A stretch of 64,000 bases of DNA from an uncultured Alphaproteobacteria bacterium. Its GTDB lineage: Bacteria > Pseudomonadota > Alphaproteobacteria > Rs-D84. Numbering within the stretch: position 1 is the stretch's first letter; each line of letters starts with the position of its first letter. A program made the translations under genes and the position numbers. The notes beneath the pieces are model-generated. The model worked only from the letters and a program-made list of their open reading frames with translations, was not told the origin of the DNA and searched no databases. The stretch is from NCBI GenBank assembly GCA_947175875.1, contig CAMWON010000005.1, positions 1-64,000 on the forward strand. The letters run 5' to 3'. Positions 19,138 to 29,694 of the stretch are shown here, one piece after another.

Positions 19138-19367
19138 TCCTCTATACGGCGGACAATACCGACGTCTTTACAAGTGACTATAACAATGTATTGGCGAATG
19201 TCAATACAAATGTAAATGCGGCTGTAATCACGGGTGTAATGGCGGCGGTATTGCTGTTTGTGTTGATTGGTGTATATGGGGATTTTAAAGGCGGGCGCGC
19301 TTGCTTTTTTTATATGATACGGATAAAATTAGTGCGATATGGTTTTATAAGGAAACAGGGGAATATT

Positions 19368-20684
19368 ATGCTGAAAAAAATTTTATTCGCATGCGCGATT
19401 TTTGTCGGCGCGGTATCCGCATCGCAGGCCGAGTTAAAGGTTGATATTGTTGCCGGGGCCGCGTCGCCGATTCCGATTGCGGTTCAAAAGTTTGAGGTTG
19501 CCGGCAACGCCAGCACAAAAGACGCCGCCATGATACGCGAGGTGGTGGAAAAGGATTTAAAATCAACGGGGCTGTTCCGTATCGTAAATCATGACGCGTT
19601 TCCTGAGCATGTAAAGATGGGCGAAATGCCGAACTTTAAATCGTGGGCGGCGATAAAGGCACAGGTTCTGGTTCAGGCAAAACTGGACATGGAAAACGGC
19701 AAGTATAGGCTGGAATTCTATATGTGGGATATTAACGGCAAGGAACAGATAGAGGCGCAAAGTCTGGTTGCGTCCAAAAAGTCCGCGCGTCGCATGGCGC
19801 ATATAATGGCGGACGCAATATACGAACGTTTAACGGGCGAGGTTGGATATTTCGACACCCAGATAGTGTTTATCGCCGAGACCGGGCCGCTGAAAAAACG
19901 CGTAAAGCGCATGGCCATCATGGACCAGGACGGATATGGAATGCGTTATTTGTCCGACGACAAGACCTTTGTAATGTCGCCGCATTTTTCGCCGAACATG
20001 CAGACGGTTGTGTTTTTGTCATATCGTGACGACGATCCGATGGTCTGGACGCTGGATTTGGATACGGGGGCGGCGCGTCGTCTGGGGCAGTTCGGCGGCA
20101 TGAACTTTGCTCCGCGTTTTTCGCCCGACGGCACCAAGATTGCGCTGTCGCTGGTTAAAAACGGCATTACGCACATATATGAATATGATATAGAGGCCAA
20201 GACGTTGCGTCAGTTGACGTTTGGCAATTCGCTGAATACCAGTCCGTCTTATTCGCCGGACGGGAAAAAATTGGCGTTTAATTCCGACCGTTCGGGGCGC
20301 CAGCAGATTCATGTTCTGGATTTGGAAACGTTAACCGAAGAGCGTATAACATACGGCAACGGCCGATATGCCACGCCGGCATGGTCGCCCGACGGCCAGT
20401 TTATCGCCTTTACAAAAATGGCGGACGACACGTTCTTTATCGGTATTATGAATCCGCGCGGCCGCAATGAAAAGATTCTGGCGGGCGGCTGGTTTATGGA
20501 GGCACCGTCATGGGCGCCGGGCAGTCGTCGTCTGGTCTATTACGAGACGGAAAAGGCAATCGACGGTCTGGAGCGCATCAGCCATATCCGCAGTGTCGAT
20601 ATCACCGGACAAAACATATATGACATAGAGCTGCCGGATGATGTAAATGGTCTGGAGCCGACGTGGTCGCCGAAACTGCCGTAA
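19368..20684 (+). CDS. tolB: Tol-Pal system protein TolB
   Basis: Signal peptide and repeated beta-propeller motifs (FSPDGTKIA, YSPDGKKLAFNSDRSG, WSPDGQFIAF); ATG at 19368. Confidence 0.93.
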   Translation: MLKKILFACAIFVGAVSASQAELKVDIVAGAASPIPIAVQKFEVAGNASTKDAAMIREVVEKDLKSTGLFRIVNHDAFPEHVKMGEMPNFKSWAAIKAQVLVQAKLDMENGKYRLEFYMWDINGKEQIEAQSLVASKKSARRMAHIMADAIYERLTGEVGYFDTQIVFIAETGPLKKRVKRMAIMDQDGYGMRYLSDDKTFVMSPHFSPNMQTVVFLSYRDDDPMVWTLDLDTGAARRLGQFGGMNFAPRFSPDGTKIALSLVKNGITHIYEYDIEAKTLRQLTFGNSLNTSPSYSPDGKKLAFNSDRSGRQQIHVLDLETLTEERITYGNGRYATPAWSPDGQFIAFTKMADDTFFIGIMNPRGRNEKILAGGWFMEAPSWAPGSRRLVYYETEKAIDGLERISHIRSVDITGQNIYDIELPDDVNGLEPTWSPKLP

Positions 20685-20685
20685 G

Positions 20686-21096
20686 ATGAAGAAAATCGTA
20701 TCTGTGTTGTTTGCATTGCTGTTGCCGGTTGCGGCCCGTGCCACGCCGGCAACAGTTGATTATATATTTGACGGCGACACGTTTGCGGCGTATGTAAACC
20801 TTGAAGACGATATCAGTATTTCCGTCCGTGTCAGGCTGATGAATGTTGATACGCCGGAAATTCACGGGGAATGTGATTCTGAAATCAGGGCGGCATTACG
20901 TGCGAAGGAACGCCTGGCGGAGCTGATTCCGGTCGGCAGTGTGGTCGAGCTTAGCAAAATCAAAGACGACAAATATCTGGGCCGAATTGACGCATATGTA
21001 AAGACCGCCGACGGGCGCGACGTCGGAACGGTACTGATTTCCGAAAAGCTGGGGCGGCCGTATTCCGGTGGGCGTCGTGCCGGCTGGTGCGATTAA
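20686..21096 (+). CDS. secreted thermonuclease (SNase)-like protein
   Basis: VDYIFDGDTFAAYV ... VRLMNVDTPEI SNase motifs plus signal peptide. Confidence 0.82.
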   Translation: MKKIVSVLFALLLPVAARATPATVDYIFDGDTFAAYVNLEDDISISVRVRLMNVDTPEIHGECDSEIRAALRAKERLAELIPVGSVVELSKIKDDKYLGRIDAYVKTADGRDVGTVLISEKLGRPYSGGRRAGWCD

Positions 21097-21121
21097 AAAA
21101 CGCCCGTGCGGGCGTTTTTTA
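21095..21121. terminator. Rho-independent terminator (convergent)
   Basis: aaaaaacgcccgtgcgggcgttttttag. Confidence 0.85.
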
Positions 21122-21259
21122 GTTTGAATAATAGCATTTGTCGGAATAGGTTCCGCTGCCGGTGGAATCGCTGAATGTCGGTCCCGACGGCAGATAACAT
21201 GACGTTATGGACGTTGCGCTGGCCACGCCGATAATGGCGGCGGTTAATAATTTTTTCAT
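21119..21259 (-). CDS. 46-aa minimal member of the Cys-rich secreted family (absent from the ORF track)
   Basis: Translated by hand: MKKLLTAAIIGVASATSITSCYLPSGPTFSDSTGSGTYSDKCYYSN; SD GGAGG 21265-21269. Confidence 0.75.
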   Translation of the reverse strand: MKKLLTAAIIGVASATSITSCYLPSGPTFSDSTGSGTYSDKCYYSN

Positions 21260-21261
21260 TC

Positions 21262-21470
21262 AAACCTCCTTTTTTCAAAAGAATGAAAAAACCGCTGAAA
21301 AATTCAGGCGGTTGGAGGCTTGAAACTATCTTATAAATAGCGGGCTTATTCAAAATATTCGCCACCCTCCAACCAGTTTTAGATTGGAGATACACATGCA
21401 TGCTATCGCGATGCATCGCGTTATAAGAGAGGTTTCAAGTCCTCATTCGGGGAATGCCCCCGAACAATAA
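21262..21470 (-). promoter_or_regulatory. structured leader RNA, subclass I, copy 3
   Basis: Minus strand: P0 TTCGGGG/CCCCGAA; hairpin GAGG-acTTGAAA-CCTC; loop pairs TTTCAA(G) (21319-21325); TCTTATAA:TTATAAGA; CTCCAATC, GGTTGGAGG (21366-21374), CCTCCAACC (21310-21318); AACCGC/GCGGTT; SD. Confidence 0.87.
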
Positions 21471-21538
21471 AAGTCTAGTATAAAAAGATTTGTGTGTAAA
21501 ATAAAAAATCCGCCGTGCGGCGGATTTTGTTCGTGCGA

Positions 21539-22246
21539 TTATGCGCTGTGCTCGTTTATTGCATCGCGGATTTCATCCAGCGACGCGTTACAGGGTAACA
21601 GTGGCTCAAAGTACACATTCGCCGTACCGGGGCGCATTTTTCCGCGCTTTGGCCAATATACGCCGGCATCCGTGCCGACCGGCATAATCGGCAGCTTTAA
21701 CTGGTGTGCCAGATACAGCAAGCCGCGCTTTAACGCCGGGCGCGCACCTGGTTTTACGCGTGTCCCCTCGGGGAATATGACCAAAACTTGGCCGTTCATG
21801 ATTTTTTTTGCGACCGCGTTAGCTAATTTGTTCATGTTTGTTTTTCCGCGGGTGCGGTTTACAGGCTGCAGACCCATGCGCCAGAAAGCCCATCCGTAAA
21901 TAGGAATCCACAACAGTTCGCGCTTGATTATAAAAAACGACTTTGGAATGTTTGTCGCCAAAATTGCGATTTCCAATATGGACATGTGTTTGGCCGCGAT
22001 AATGGCTTTGCCGTCCAGGCGCAGGTTTTCATTCGGCTTTACCGGAACGCCGTTTTCCTCGGTCAGCGGATAATGAATTTTATAGCGGATGCCGGCAATC
22101 CAGCGCGCAAGAACCAATACGCCGCGTGCGTCGGTTATAACAAAGAAATCGTTCACGCGCTTGTTCAACAGGCCAACCAGTAGAAACGGCGCCCACAGTA
22201 CAAAGTATATTGCCAAAATTATTTTGAATATAATTGTGCGAAGCAT
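21539..22246 (-). CDS. plsC: 1-acyl-sn-glycerol-3-phosphate acyltransferase
   Basis: AAKHMSILE and FPEGTR motifs. Confidence 0.85.
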   Translation of the reverse strand: MLRTIIFKIILAIYFVLWAPFLLVGLLNKRVNDFFVITDARGVLVLARWIAGIRYKIHYPLTEENGVPVKPNENLRLDGKAIIAAKHMSILEIAILATNIPKSFFIIKRELLWIPIYGWAFWRMGLQPVNRTRGKTNMNKLANAVAKKIMNGQVLVIFPEGTRVKPGARPALKRGLLYLAHQLKLPIMPVGTDAGVYWPKRGKMRPGTANVYFEPLLPCNASLDEIRDAINEHSA

Positions 22247-22252
22247 GTTAAT

Positions 22253-22762
22253 TTATCCTTCCTTTATTCCGAACATTGTGACGATGTATTTTATATATTC
22301 CGTGGCCCAGCGTTCAAGTCTTTTTGTCGCAGGCATGTCAATCAGGCGTACCGGGCATGCGACAACCTCTGTTTCCGGCAGTTCTTTGCGGATAAGATAT
22401 TGCGCGCGGTTCATATGATCTTCGGTTGTGACGACGACAATTCTGTCCAGTCCTGTTTTTTGAACGATGTCGCGTATAGCAAGCGCATTCTGATACGTTG
22501 ATTTCGAATCGGATTCGACCGTCACTTTTTTCGCCATTTCAAAAGAGCCCATGCCGCCGGCGCCGATAATGTACAGGTCGGCGTCGGGGTATTTGCGCAT
22601 CTGGCGCATGGCGAACGGTATGCGGCGGGCGTCGCCGGTTAATACAAATATGCTGTCGTCCGGCAGGATTGTTCCGCATACGCTTGGCGTCATTGATTTG
22701 AACATCATGCCGCCCATGATGAATAAAGCAAATGCCAGAAAAGAGGGCGTGAAAAATTTCAT
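22253..22762 (-). CDS. YdcF/DUF218 family protein
   Basis: IFVLTGDARRIPFAM ... STYQNALAIRDIV ... VVVTTEDHMNRA. Confidence 0.72.
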   Translation of the reverse strand: MKFFTPSFLAFALFIMGGMMFKSMTPSVCGTILPDDSIFVLTGDARRIPFAMRQMRKYPDADLYIIGAGGMGSFEMAKKVTVESDSKSTYQNALAIRDIVQKTGLDRIVVVTTEDHMNRAQYLIRKELPETEVVACPVRLIDMPATKRLERWATEYIKYIVTMFGIKEG

Positions 22763-23601
22763 CAGTTGTTTTTAAGAATTTTCAGTGTGGTCCGGCCGGT
22801 TATCCATATGGCGAATATGCTGATTGTGACGGGCAGTGCCGCTAAGCCCAGCCATGCCGTGCCATTTAACGCCATCATCGCCATTAAGCCCACGCGCGTG
22901 GTGTGCGCCGCCGACAGTATCAGCAACAGTACCGGCGCCGCGGCGACAAATCCGGCGGCGGCGGCCGTGATTGAAATCTTGCCGACGATAATCTGCATCT
23001 GGCGTGCGACAAAGCTGTCTCGTGCGCCGACCTGGTTTAATATCTCCAGCTCGCGCCGGTGCAGCATGGCCGTGTTGCGTGCGATAAACGATATGCATAC
23101 GCCAATCGCCCCCAGTGCCATCGACAGAATCAATGCGGCAATCGCAATCATGCGCCATCCGGCCCCCGTTGCCGGGGCCAGGGCCGCCGAATGGGACAGA
23201 AATCGCGCGTTGCCCGCAAATTTGTCGGCCAGTCCCTGCATGTCGGATTTTTTGTTTAACTTTATTTCATACATTTCCGGCAGATAGTTTTTCATTGCCG
23301 CCGCTCCGCCGGATACCCATGGGCGCATCAGTTCCGACATTTCGTCGGCGGATACTTTTTTTACGGATGCGATTTTGTCCTTGTTCGCGTCCAGTATTTT
23401 TTCCGCCGCCGCGGCGTTCTGGCCCGGCATTATCTGAACGGTCGCCATTAAATCCCACTGTGTGTTCCAGCGCGCGACGCCCGTTCCGATGGCAATCGCC
23501 ACACCCAGCGCGATTACGGATAAAAATGTCAGCAACGCCATGATGACCGTCATAAAGACGGACTGTTCGCGGACAAGAGAAAATACAACCGGTGTTTTCA
23601 T
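22762..23601 (-). CDS. ftsX: cell division protein FtsX
   Basis: Four TM topology, LHRRELEILNQVGARDSFVARQMQ; adjacent to ftsE. Confidence 0.85.
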   Translation of the reverse strand: MKTPVVFSLVREQSVFMTVIMALLTFLSVIALGVAIAIGTGVARWNTQWDLMATVQIMPGQNAAAAEKILDANKDKIASVKKVSADEMSELMRPWVSGGAAAMKNYLPEMYEIKLNKKSDMQGLADKFAGNARFLSHSAALAPATGAGWRMIAIAALILSMALGAIGVCISFIARNTAMLHRRELEILNQVGARDSFVARQMQIIVGKISITAAAAGFVAAAPVLLLILSAAHTTRVGLMAMMALNGTAWLGLAALPVTISIFAIWITGRTTLKILKNN

Positions 23602-24387
23602 TTATGCGTTCCCAATATCGTCAAACTGTTTTGATAATTCTGCAAAATAATTTTGCGGTTTCGGTCCTTTCCATACCTTTTGGGCGGCCGGCGTTGTTGG
23701 CGCGGGCGCCTTGCCCACGAAGCCGACACGATGATTTTCCACGTGCAGAACCGGGAATTTGTAAGTGTCCATAAGTTTTTTATTATGCGTCGCCAGTATG
23801 ATTGTCGTACCGAACAGCTTGTTCATCTGAATAAACAATTCCATCAGGCGCGATGCGTTTTCATCGTCCAGGTTGCCCGTCGGTTCGTCCGCCAGCAGGA
23901 TTGCCGGCTGTACTATAATCGCACGTGCGACGGATACGCGCTGCTGCTGGCCGCCGGAAAGTGCGCGCGGATTTGCGTCGGCATATTTGCCGAGACCAAC
24001 CCAGTCCAAAACCTTGGCCACCAGTTTTTTTATTTTTGCCTCTGGCACGCCGCGCACCCGCAGGGGCAGGGCGATGTTGTCAAACACCGTCAGATGGCTT
24101 AACAGGGAGTATTCCTGAAAAACGATTGCCATTTTCTGGCGCAGGGCGGCGATATCGTCGCGCGATATGTCTGCAGTCGTGCGCCCAAACAATTTTATCT
24201 GGCCTGCGGATGGCGTGTGTAATTGGTATATCAGCCGCAGCAGCGTCGTCTTGCCCGCGCCAGATGCGCCGGAGAGAAAATAGAACGCGCCCGCACTGAT
24301 GTTAAAAGACACGTCGGTTAACACGTCGGAGCCATGTTCATAGCGTGCGGCGACATTTGCAAAAGATATAGCTGTATTGTCTTCCAT
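23602..24387 (-). CDS. ftsE: cell division ATP-binding protein FtsE
   Basis: Walker [40 protein letters not shown]. Confidence 0.92.
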   Translation of the reverse strand: MEDNTAISFANVAARYEHGSDVLTDVSFNISAGAFYFLSGASGAGKTTLLRLIYQLHTPSAGQIKLFGRTTADISRDDIAALRQKMAIVFQEYSLLSHLTVFDNIALPLRVRGVPEAKIKKLVAKVLDWVGLGKYADANPRALSGGQQQRVSVARAIIVQPAILLADEPTGNLDDENASRLMELFIQMNKLFGTTIILATHNKKLMDTYKFPVLHVENHRVGFVGKAPAPTTPAAQKVWKGPKPQNYFAELSKQFDDIGNA

Positions 24388-24462
24388 GATTCGGATAGTA
24401 GTAAAATTTTATTTTGCGGTCAAGAAAACATAAAAACAGCGCCCCGTTTGGGGCGCCCGTTA

Positions 24463-24867
24463 TTATTTGTCCACGCGCGTGGTTGCGTTGCGATTTTTGG
24501 CCCATACTTTTTCGCCCGTACCGAAATACTGGGGACGTTCCTTGCCATAGGAAATCGTTTTTACGCGCGACGGTTCGATTCCGTCCTTGGTCAAAACATG
24601 CGCCGCGTTTCCGGCACGCAACGCGCCCAGCGCCAGGTTGTATTCCGTGCTGCCGCGTTCGTCGCAGTGGCCTTCCAGTGTGATGTTTACGTCCGGATGC
24701 TTTTTCATGTACAGCGCCTGGCCCTGCAGGTCGTGCGACATTTCGGGTGAAACCTCGGCGGAATCAAATGCAAAAAATACTTTTTCGTCATTTACGTTCG
24801 ACGGCATTTTTACCCCGCCGCATGCCGCCAGTGTCAATGCGCAAAATAAAAAGAAAAGCTTTTTCAT
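24463..24867 (-). CDS. pal: peptidoglycan-associated lipoprotein
   Basis: Lipobox LAAC, OmpA-like GHCDERGSTEYNLALGALRA. Confidence 0.93.
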   Translation of the reverse strand: MKKLFFLFCALTLAACGGVKMPSNVNDEKVFFAFDSAEVSPEMSHDLQGQALYMKKHPDVNITLEGHCDERGSTEYNLALGALRAGNAAHVLTKDGIEPSRVKTISYGKERPQYFGTGEKVWAKNRNATTRVDK

Positions 24868-25004
24868 ATCCTTACCCCTTTGCATGAATTTTTTGTATGT
24901 AGGAAACGTAGCAAAAAAACAGAAATCTTGTCAATATTTGATTTTGTTTTTGGATTGATGGGGCTTTTGTGATATACTTAGGAAAAAATTTGGAGGGTGT
25001 TTTT

Positions 25005-25739
25005 ATGAAAAAATTAGTATCTTTAAGTATATTGATGGGTTTGGTGGCGATGCCGGCTTTTGCCGCAGTGCGTAATGCGACCCCAAGCCATATAACAAAA
25101 GACTCAAAAGGCGGTTATGACGTCACATATAGTTATAAAGACAAGGCCAAGACAGGCTGGTATGTGACGGGCCGTGCTGAGCTGAGCATGCTGAACTTTA
25201 AGAACAAGTACAGCTCGGCTGCAGAATTCTCGGCGGATGAAAGCCACAGTGAAGACAAATATTCTTTTGAACCAGTGTTCGGCGGTTCTGTGGCGGCGGG
25301 TAAAAAGATAAACTATTTCTGGCGCGCCGAATTGGAAGCGGGTTATCTGGGCTTTTTTGAAGATGAAGACGCTGTTGCCAAATTCTCTATTTCCATGCCG
25401 TATTTGATGGCCAGCGGATATTATGATTTTACAAACGGCCTGTATGTCGGCGCTGGTGTCGGCGCGACAATTGCCAATTACAAAATAAGCGGCGATTATT
25501 TCAGCGGTTATGACAAGGAAAAGACCGCCTTTTCGCCGATGGGGGCGCTGATGTTTGGCTGGACGCATGAACTGGACGACAACCTGGTTGTGGATTTGCG
25601 TTATCGTCTGGCTGGAATGACGGGCAGTGAACTGAAGCTGCACTTCCAGGATGTGGACGACAACACGTATTGGTTCAAAAGCAAAACCGGCATGATTCTG
25701 GACAATTCCGTGTCGCTGGGTATTCGTTATGAATTTTAG
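25005..25739 (+). CDS. outer-membrane beta-barrel protein
   Basis: Signal peptide and terminal SVSLGIRYEF. Confidence 0.75.
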   Translation: MKKLVSLSILMGLVAMPAFAAVRNATPSHITKDSKGGYDVTYSYKDKAKTGWYVTGRAELSMLNFKNKYSSAAEFSADESHSEDKYSFEPVFGGSVAAGKKINYFWRAELEAGYLGFFEDEDAVAKFSISMPYLMASGYYDFTNGLYVGAGVGATIANYKISGDYFSGYDKEKTAFSPMGALMFGWTHELDDNLVVDLRYRLAGMTGSELKLHFQDVDDNTYWFKSKTGMILDNSVSLGIRYEF

Positions 25740-25800
25740 TACGAAAAGGTGTTGACCCGATTCGCAAAAGTATGGTATCATTGCAGGTGTAGAGAGAGTT

Positions 25801-27810
25801 ATGAAATACGAAGTTCAAATATCACGATTGGCTGTTGTTTGTGTGCTGTGCACATCGGCTATTTCCGGTGCGCTGGGGGCGGCCTCGGTTCGTTCGTTGG
25901 GGGGCGCCGGAACATATACCGGCACATCTGCGGCGGCAACCGGCGGCTCGTCCGGCGGGGCGACGAACGCGGTTCGTGCGGGTTCTATGCGCGTGACGCC
26001 GTCAAGTGGCACGACATCGGCGTCGTCATCCGCGTCCAAGGGTACGACGACCACGGGGCGTGTTGCGACATCGCCGCGACTGTCCATTGGTAAATATTTG
26101 GGTGGCGGCACATCGGTCAGCGGCGGCAGTTCCATCAAAAATCAAAAGCCCGGCGGCTCTACAAGCAGCGGCAGTTCCGGCGGTTCCATGAATCCTGGTG
26201 TCGCGGCGGAGCTGGAGGGGCGTGTCGGTGAACTGGAGGCGCGTGTTGACGGCATGTACGAAAAGGGCGATGTTGATGCGGCTTTGTCTGACAAGCAGAA
26301 TGTCCTGACGCCGGTCGATGACTATATCGTTATCGACAAAGATGAAATATATTTGGACGTTGATGCCCTGCAGGAAAATTTAGAGGCGACAGCCGGCAAA
26401 GACGGCCGCGAGGTTGAAATCGGTTCCAATACGACACACCTGTTGTGGCGCTATAAGAATGATCCGGTGTGGCAGGAATTGATTGCCTTGTCCGCGATTA
26501 CCGGTGCGCCTGGTGCGGACGGCGCCATGGGACCCCAGGGGCCGGCCGGTGAAAAAGGTGAGAAGGGCGACAAGGGTGACAAAGGTGAGAAGGGTGACCC
26601 GGGCGAGGGTTTGAACTCTGACCTGTATCCGACCAAAGAGTTTATGAATTCCGAAATTGCCAAGGCTATTTCAAATGCCACGACGAATTATGTGACCGTT
26701 ACGGAAATGAACGCGGCACTTGACGGCAAGGCGGACAAGACGGCGTTGGCGGCGTATGCCACCAATACTGGTGTCGCAGCGGCGATTGACAATGCCACGG
26801 CTGATTTGGCGACCAAGGCGGAAATGAATACAGGGCTGGCAGGCAAGGCGGATGTTGGCGCTTCCTATACCAAGGCTGAGGCTGATGCAAAATATTTGAC
26901 CGAGCATCAGTCGTTGGCGGACTATGCCAAGACAGCGGATGTTTCGAGTACTTATGCAACAAAGAAAGAGCTGGCGGATGCAGTTATAGAGGCTGGCAAT
27001 ATTGATTTGACGGGTTATGCGAAAACAGCAGATGTCGAAGAGGCCTTGAATCTGAAAGCAGATAAAACGGCATTGGACGGCAAAGCTGATGTTGCGACGG
27101 TTGCCGGATTGGCGACGCGCGTGACACAGGCGGAGGCGGCCATTGACGATGTGAGCGAGATTGCGTCCGGTGCGGCAACAACCGCATCCGCGGCAAACAC
27201 GACGGCGACGAATGCTGCAGCTGCGGCCACGGCGGCAACAACTGCCGCGAACGAGGCGGCGGCACTGGCGTCTGCGGCGAAAACGGCGGCCGACACGGCA
27301 AAGGTGGCGGCGGATTCCGCCAAGACTGCGGCTGATGCGGCGGCATCCGATGCGGCGTCTGCGACGACGGTTGCGTCTGCGGCCAAGACGTCGGCCGATG
27401 CGGCGACGGCTGGGTTGGCGAACAAGGCTGACAAGGCGACAACGCTGGCGGGTTATGGAATTACAGATGCGTACACCAAGGCAGAGGTTGAGACCAAGAT
27501 TGCAGAAGCTGGTGTTGGTGATATAGATTTGGAAGCGTATGCCAAGACGGATTATGTTAATGCCGAATTGGCCAAAAAGGCAAATACTGCCGATTTGGGT
27601 GCCTTGGCAAAGAAAGACACGATTTCAAATGCGGATGTTGCGGATAACGCGGCAATTGCAAAAGAAAAACTGGCCACTGATGTTCAGGCATCGTTGGCCA
27701 AGGCTGACCAGGCGGTCACGACCGCCGATGCGCCGACCGATGGGGATTATGTCCTTGCGGTCAGCAATGGTCAAAAGGGCTGGTTCGAGGTTGTAACAAC
27801 ACTTGAGTAA
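25801..27810 (+). CDS. secreted collagen-like/coiled-coil fibre protein
   Basis: Signal peptide, GAPGADGAMGPQGPAGEKGEKGDKGDKGEKGDPGEG, then Ala-rich coiled coil with AYATK/YAKTADV repeats. Confidence 0.8.
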   Translation: MKYEVQISRLAVVCVLCTSAISGALGAASVRSLGGAGTYTGTSAAATGGSSGGATNAVRAGSMRVTPSSGTTSASSSASKGTTTTGRVATSPRLSIGKYLGGGTSVSGGSSIKNQKPGGSTSSGSSGGSMNPGVAAELEGRVGELEARVDGMYEKGDVDAALSDKQNVLTPVDDYIVIDKDEIYLDVDALQENLEATAGKDGREVEIGSNTTHLLWRYKNDPVWQELIALSAITGAPGADGAMGPQGPAGEKGEKGDKGDKGEKGDPGEGLNSDLYPTKEFMNSEIAKAISNATTNYVTVTEMNAALDGKADKTALAAYATNTGVAAAIDNATADLATKAEMNTGLAGKADVGASYTKAEADAKYLTEHQSLADYAKTADVSSTYATKKELADAVIEAGNIDLTGYAKTADVEEALNLKADKTALDGKADVATVAGLATRVTQAEAAIDDVSEIASGAATTASAANTTATNAAAAATAATTAANEAAALASAAKTAADTAKVAADSAKTAADAAASDAASATTVASAAKTSADAATAGLANKADKATTLAGYGITDAYTKAEVETKIAEAGVGDIDLEAYAKTDYVNAELAKKANTADLGALAKKDTISNADVADNAAIAKEKLATDVQASLAKADQAVTTADAPTDGDYVLAVSNGQKGWFEVVTTLE

Positions 27811-27877
27811 AGCCTCAAACCCGATTAGGAGAACAGGCCCTTGGGCCATTACAGGGATATAAAAAGGAAGGAAAAAA

Positions 27878-28681
27878 ATGAAAGTAAAAAATATTGCTTT
27901 TTCTGGATTTGCGGCGGCTATCCTGGCCACCAGCGCGGCAAGCGCGGCACCCCAGATTGCCAGCAAACAGTATGTTGACGACAAAGTTAAGACGGATGTC
28001 CAGACTTTGCAGACAACAATTGAAAACAACTATACAAAAACCGAACAGTTGCAGGACGTTATCGTCAACAATATCACCCAGGAATTGGCAAAAGACGACA
28101 GCGAACTGAAAACAGCTATTGACGAAGCGTTGGATACAAAAGCCGATGCGGCGACAGTGACCCAGATTAACACAACCGTTAACAACTTGAATACGACGGT
28201 CGAAGGTCTGGAAGCAGATGTTGCGGGCAAAGCCGACAAGTTGACCGGTGAAGCCATCAAGGCAGGCAATGTTGCGGTAATTGATGCAACAGGTAACTAT
28301 GTTGCAGGTACGGTTGCAGCATCTGATCTGGTTACGAATGCAACTGTGACAGACAAGATTACAGCAGCCTTGGAAGGCAATGAATCTGTAAAAGAAATTA
28401 TTACCACAATCGTCAGCAACGGTGACGTTGTGACAGACGCAATTGACAAGTCTGTTACCGAAGGCACGCTGAAAACCGAACTGGATAAGAAAGCGAACGC
28501 GACGGATGTTTACACAAAGGCCGAAGCAGACGCCAAGATTATCGAATTGGCGATTCCGCAGCCGACCGGTGCATGTGCATCTGAATCCGGACGTTGTGTA
28601 TTGTCGGTTGACACGACTGGTAAAAGCCTGATGTGGTTGGATGTAACCTCGCCGCTGGAAGCCACCGGTACGGGTGAATAA
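27878..28681 (+). CDS. secreted coiled-coil/tail-fibre-like protein
   Basis: Signal peptide, IASKQYVDDKV collar, C-terminal IPQPTGACASESGRCVL. Confidence 0.78.
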   Translation: MKVKNIAFSGFAAAILATSAASAAPQIASKQYVDDKVKTDVQTLQTTIENNYTKTEQLQDVIVNNITQELAKDDSELKTAIDEALDTKADAATVTQINTTVNNLNTTVEGLEADVAGKADKLTGEAIKAGNVAVIDATGNYVAGTVAASDLVTNATVTDKITAALEGNESVKEIITTIVSNGDVVTDAIDKSVTEGTLKTELDKKANATDVYTKAEADAKIIELAIPQPTGACASESGRCVLSVDTTGKSLMWLDVTSPLEATGTGE

Positions 28682-28717
28682 GTTTTGAATAAAGAAAGCT
28701 AAGGAAAGGGATAAATA

Positions 28718-29593
28718 ATGAAAAAGCTGACTACTGGTATTTTCACGGTTGTTTTGGGCTTGGTTGCAGCAGATGCCAGTGCTGCTGTCACGTCTAAGGC
28801 TTATGTAGATGCGCGTGTAGGTGCGGTTGACACAAAAGTTGAAGGCTTGGAGACAACAGTCAACCAATTCACAACCAACATTGGCGACACAATTACAAAT
28901 CAGATTACCCAGGAATTGAAAAGCGACACATCTGAAATCGCAAAAGCGTTGGATGCCAAGGCTGATGCGGCTGATTTGACCGCACTGGGCACTCGTGTAA
29001 CAACGGCCGAAGGCGAAATTGATACTTTGCAGTCTGATGTTAGCGATTTGAAAAAATTGAACGGTGGCGCGGATGCGGAAGGTTCTATTGCAAATACTAT
29101 TGCAAATGAATTGAAAAATTATTCCACAACAACCGAAGTCAACAACTTGATTTCAACGGCCACAGACGACATGGAAACCCAGACGCATGCTGCGGCGACA
29201 TATGCGACAAAGGCACAGTTGACGGCAGAAGAAACAGCGCGTACATCTGCTGATAATGCCATTAACGCAAAAATCGGTACTGTTGCAGAAGGCAAGACGG
29301 TTGTTCAGATGATTAACGAAGCGGCTGCCGGTGCAGAATATGATGATACCGAAGTTCGTGGTCTTATTTCGACAAATGCATCTGGAATTGCTGCGAATAA
29401 AACAGCCGTAGAAAAGGCGCAGGCTGATGCGACAAAGGGTATTGCAGATGCGGCGGCGGCACAGACGACGGCAAATGCTGCGATTCCGAAACCGGCGGGC
29501 GAGTGTGCCAATCCGACAAACAAATGCGTTTTGACATTTGCTGGTGGTAACACATATGCATGGGAAGTTATTGAACGCGAGGGCGGTCAGTAA
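28718..29593 (+). CDS. secreted coiled-coil/tail-fibre-like protein
   Basis: Signal peptide, VTSKAYVDARV, C-terminal IPKPAGECANPTNKCVLTFAGGNTYAWEVI. Confidence 0.78.
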   Translation: MKKLTTGIFTVVLGLVAADASAAVTSKAYVDARVGAVDTKVEGLETTVNQFTTNIGDTITNQITQELKSDTSEIAKALDAKADAADLTALGTRVTTAEGEIDTLQSDVSDLKKLNGGADAEGSIANTIANELKNYSTTTEVNNLISTATDDMETQTHAAATYATKAQLTAEETARTSADNAINAKIGTVAEGKTVVQMINEAAAGAEYDDTEVRGLISTNASGIAANKTAVEKAQADATKGIADAAAAQTTANAAIPKPAGECANPTNKCVLTFAGGNTYAWEVIEREGGQ

Positions 29594-29694
29594 AATAAAA
29601 AAATCCCGGTGGCCGATGAATCCGGCCGCCGGGTAAGGTGATGCGTGGCGGCGCATCAATTTGGCGGATAAAAAATATTTAGGTAAAGTTAGTT

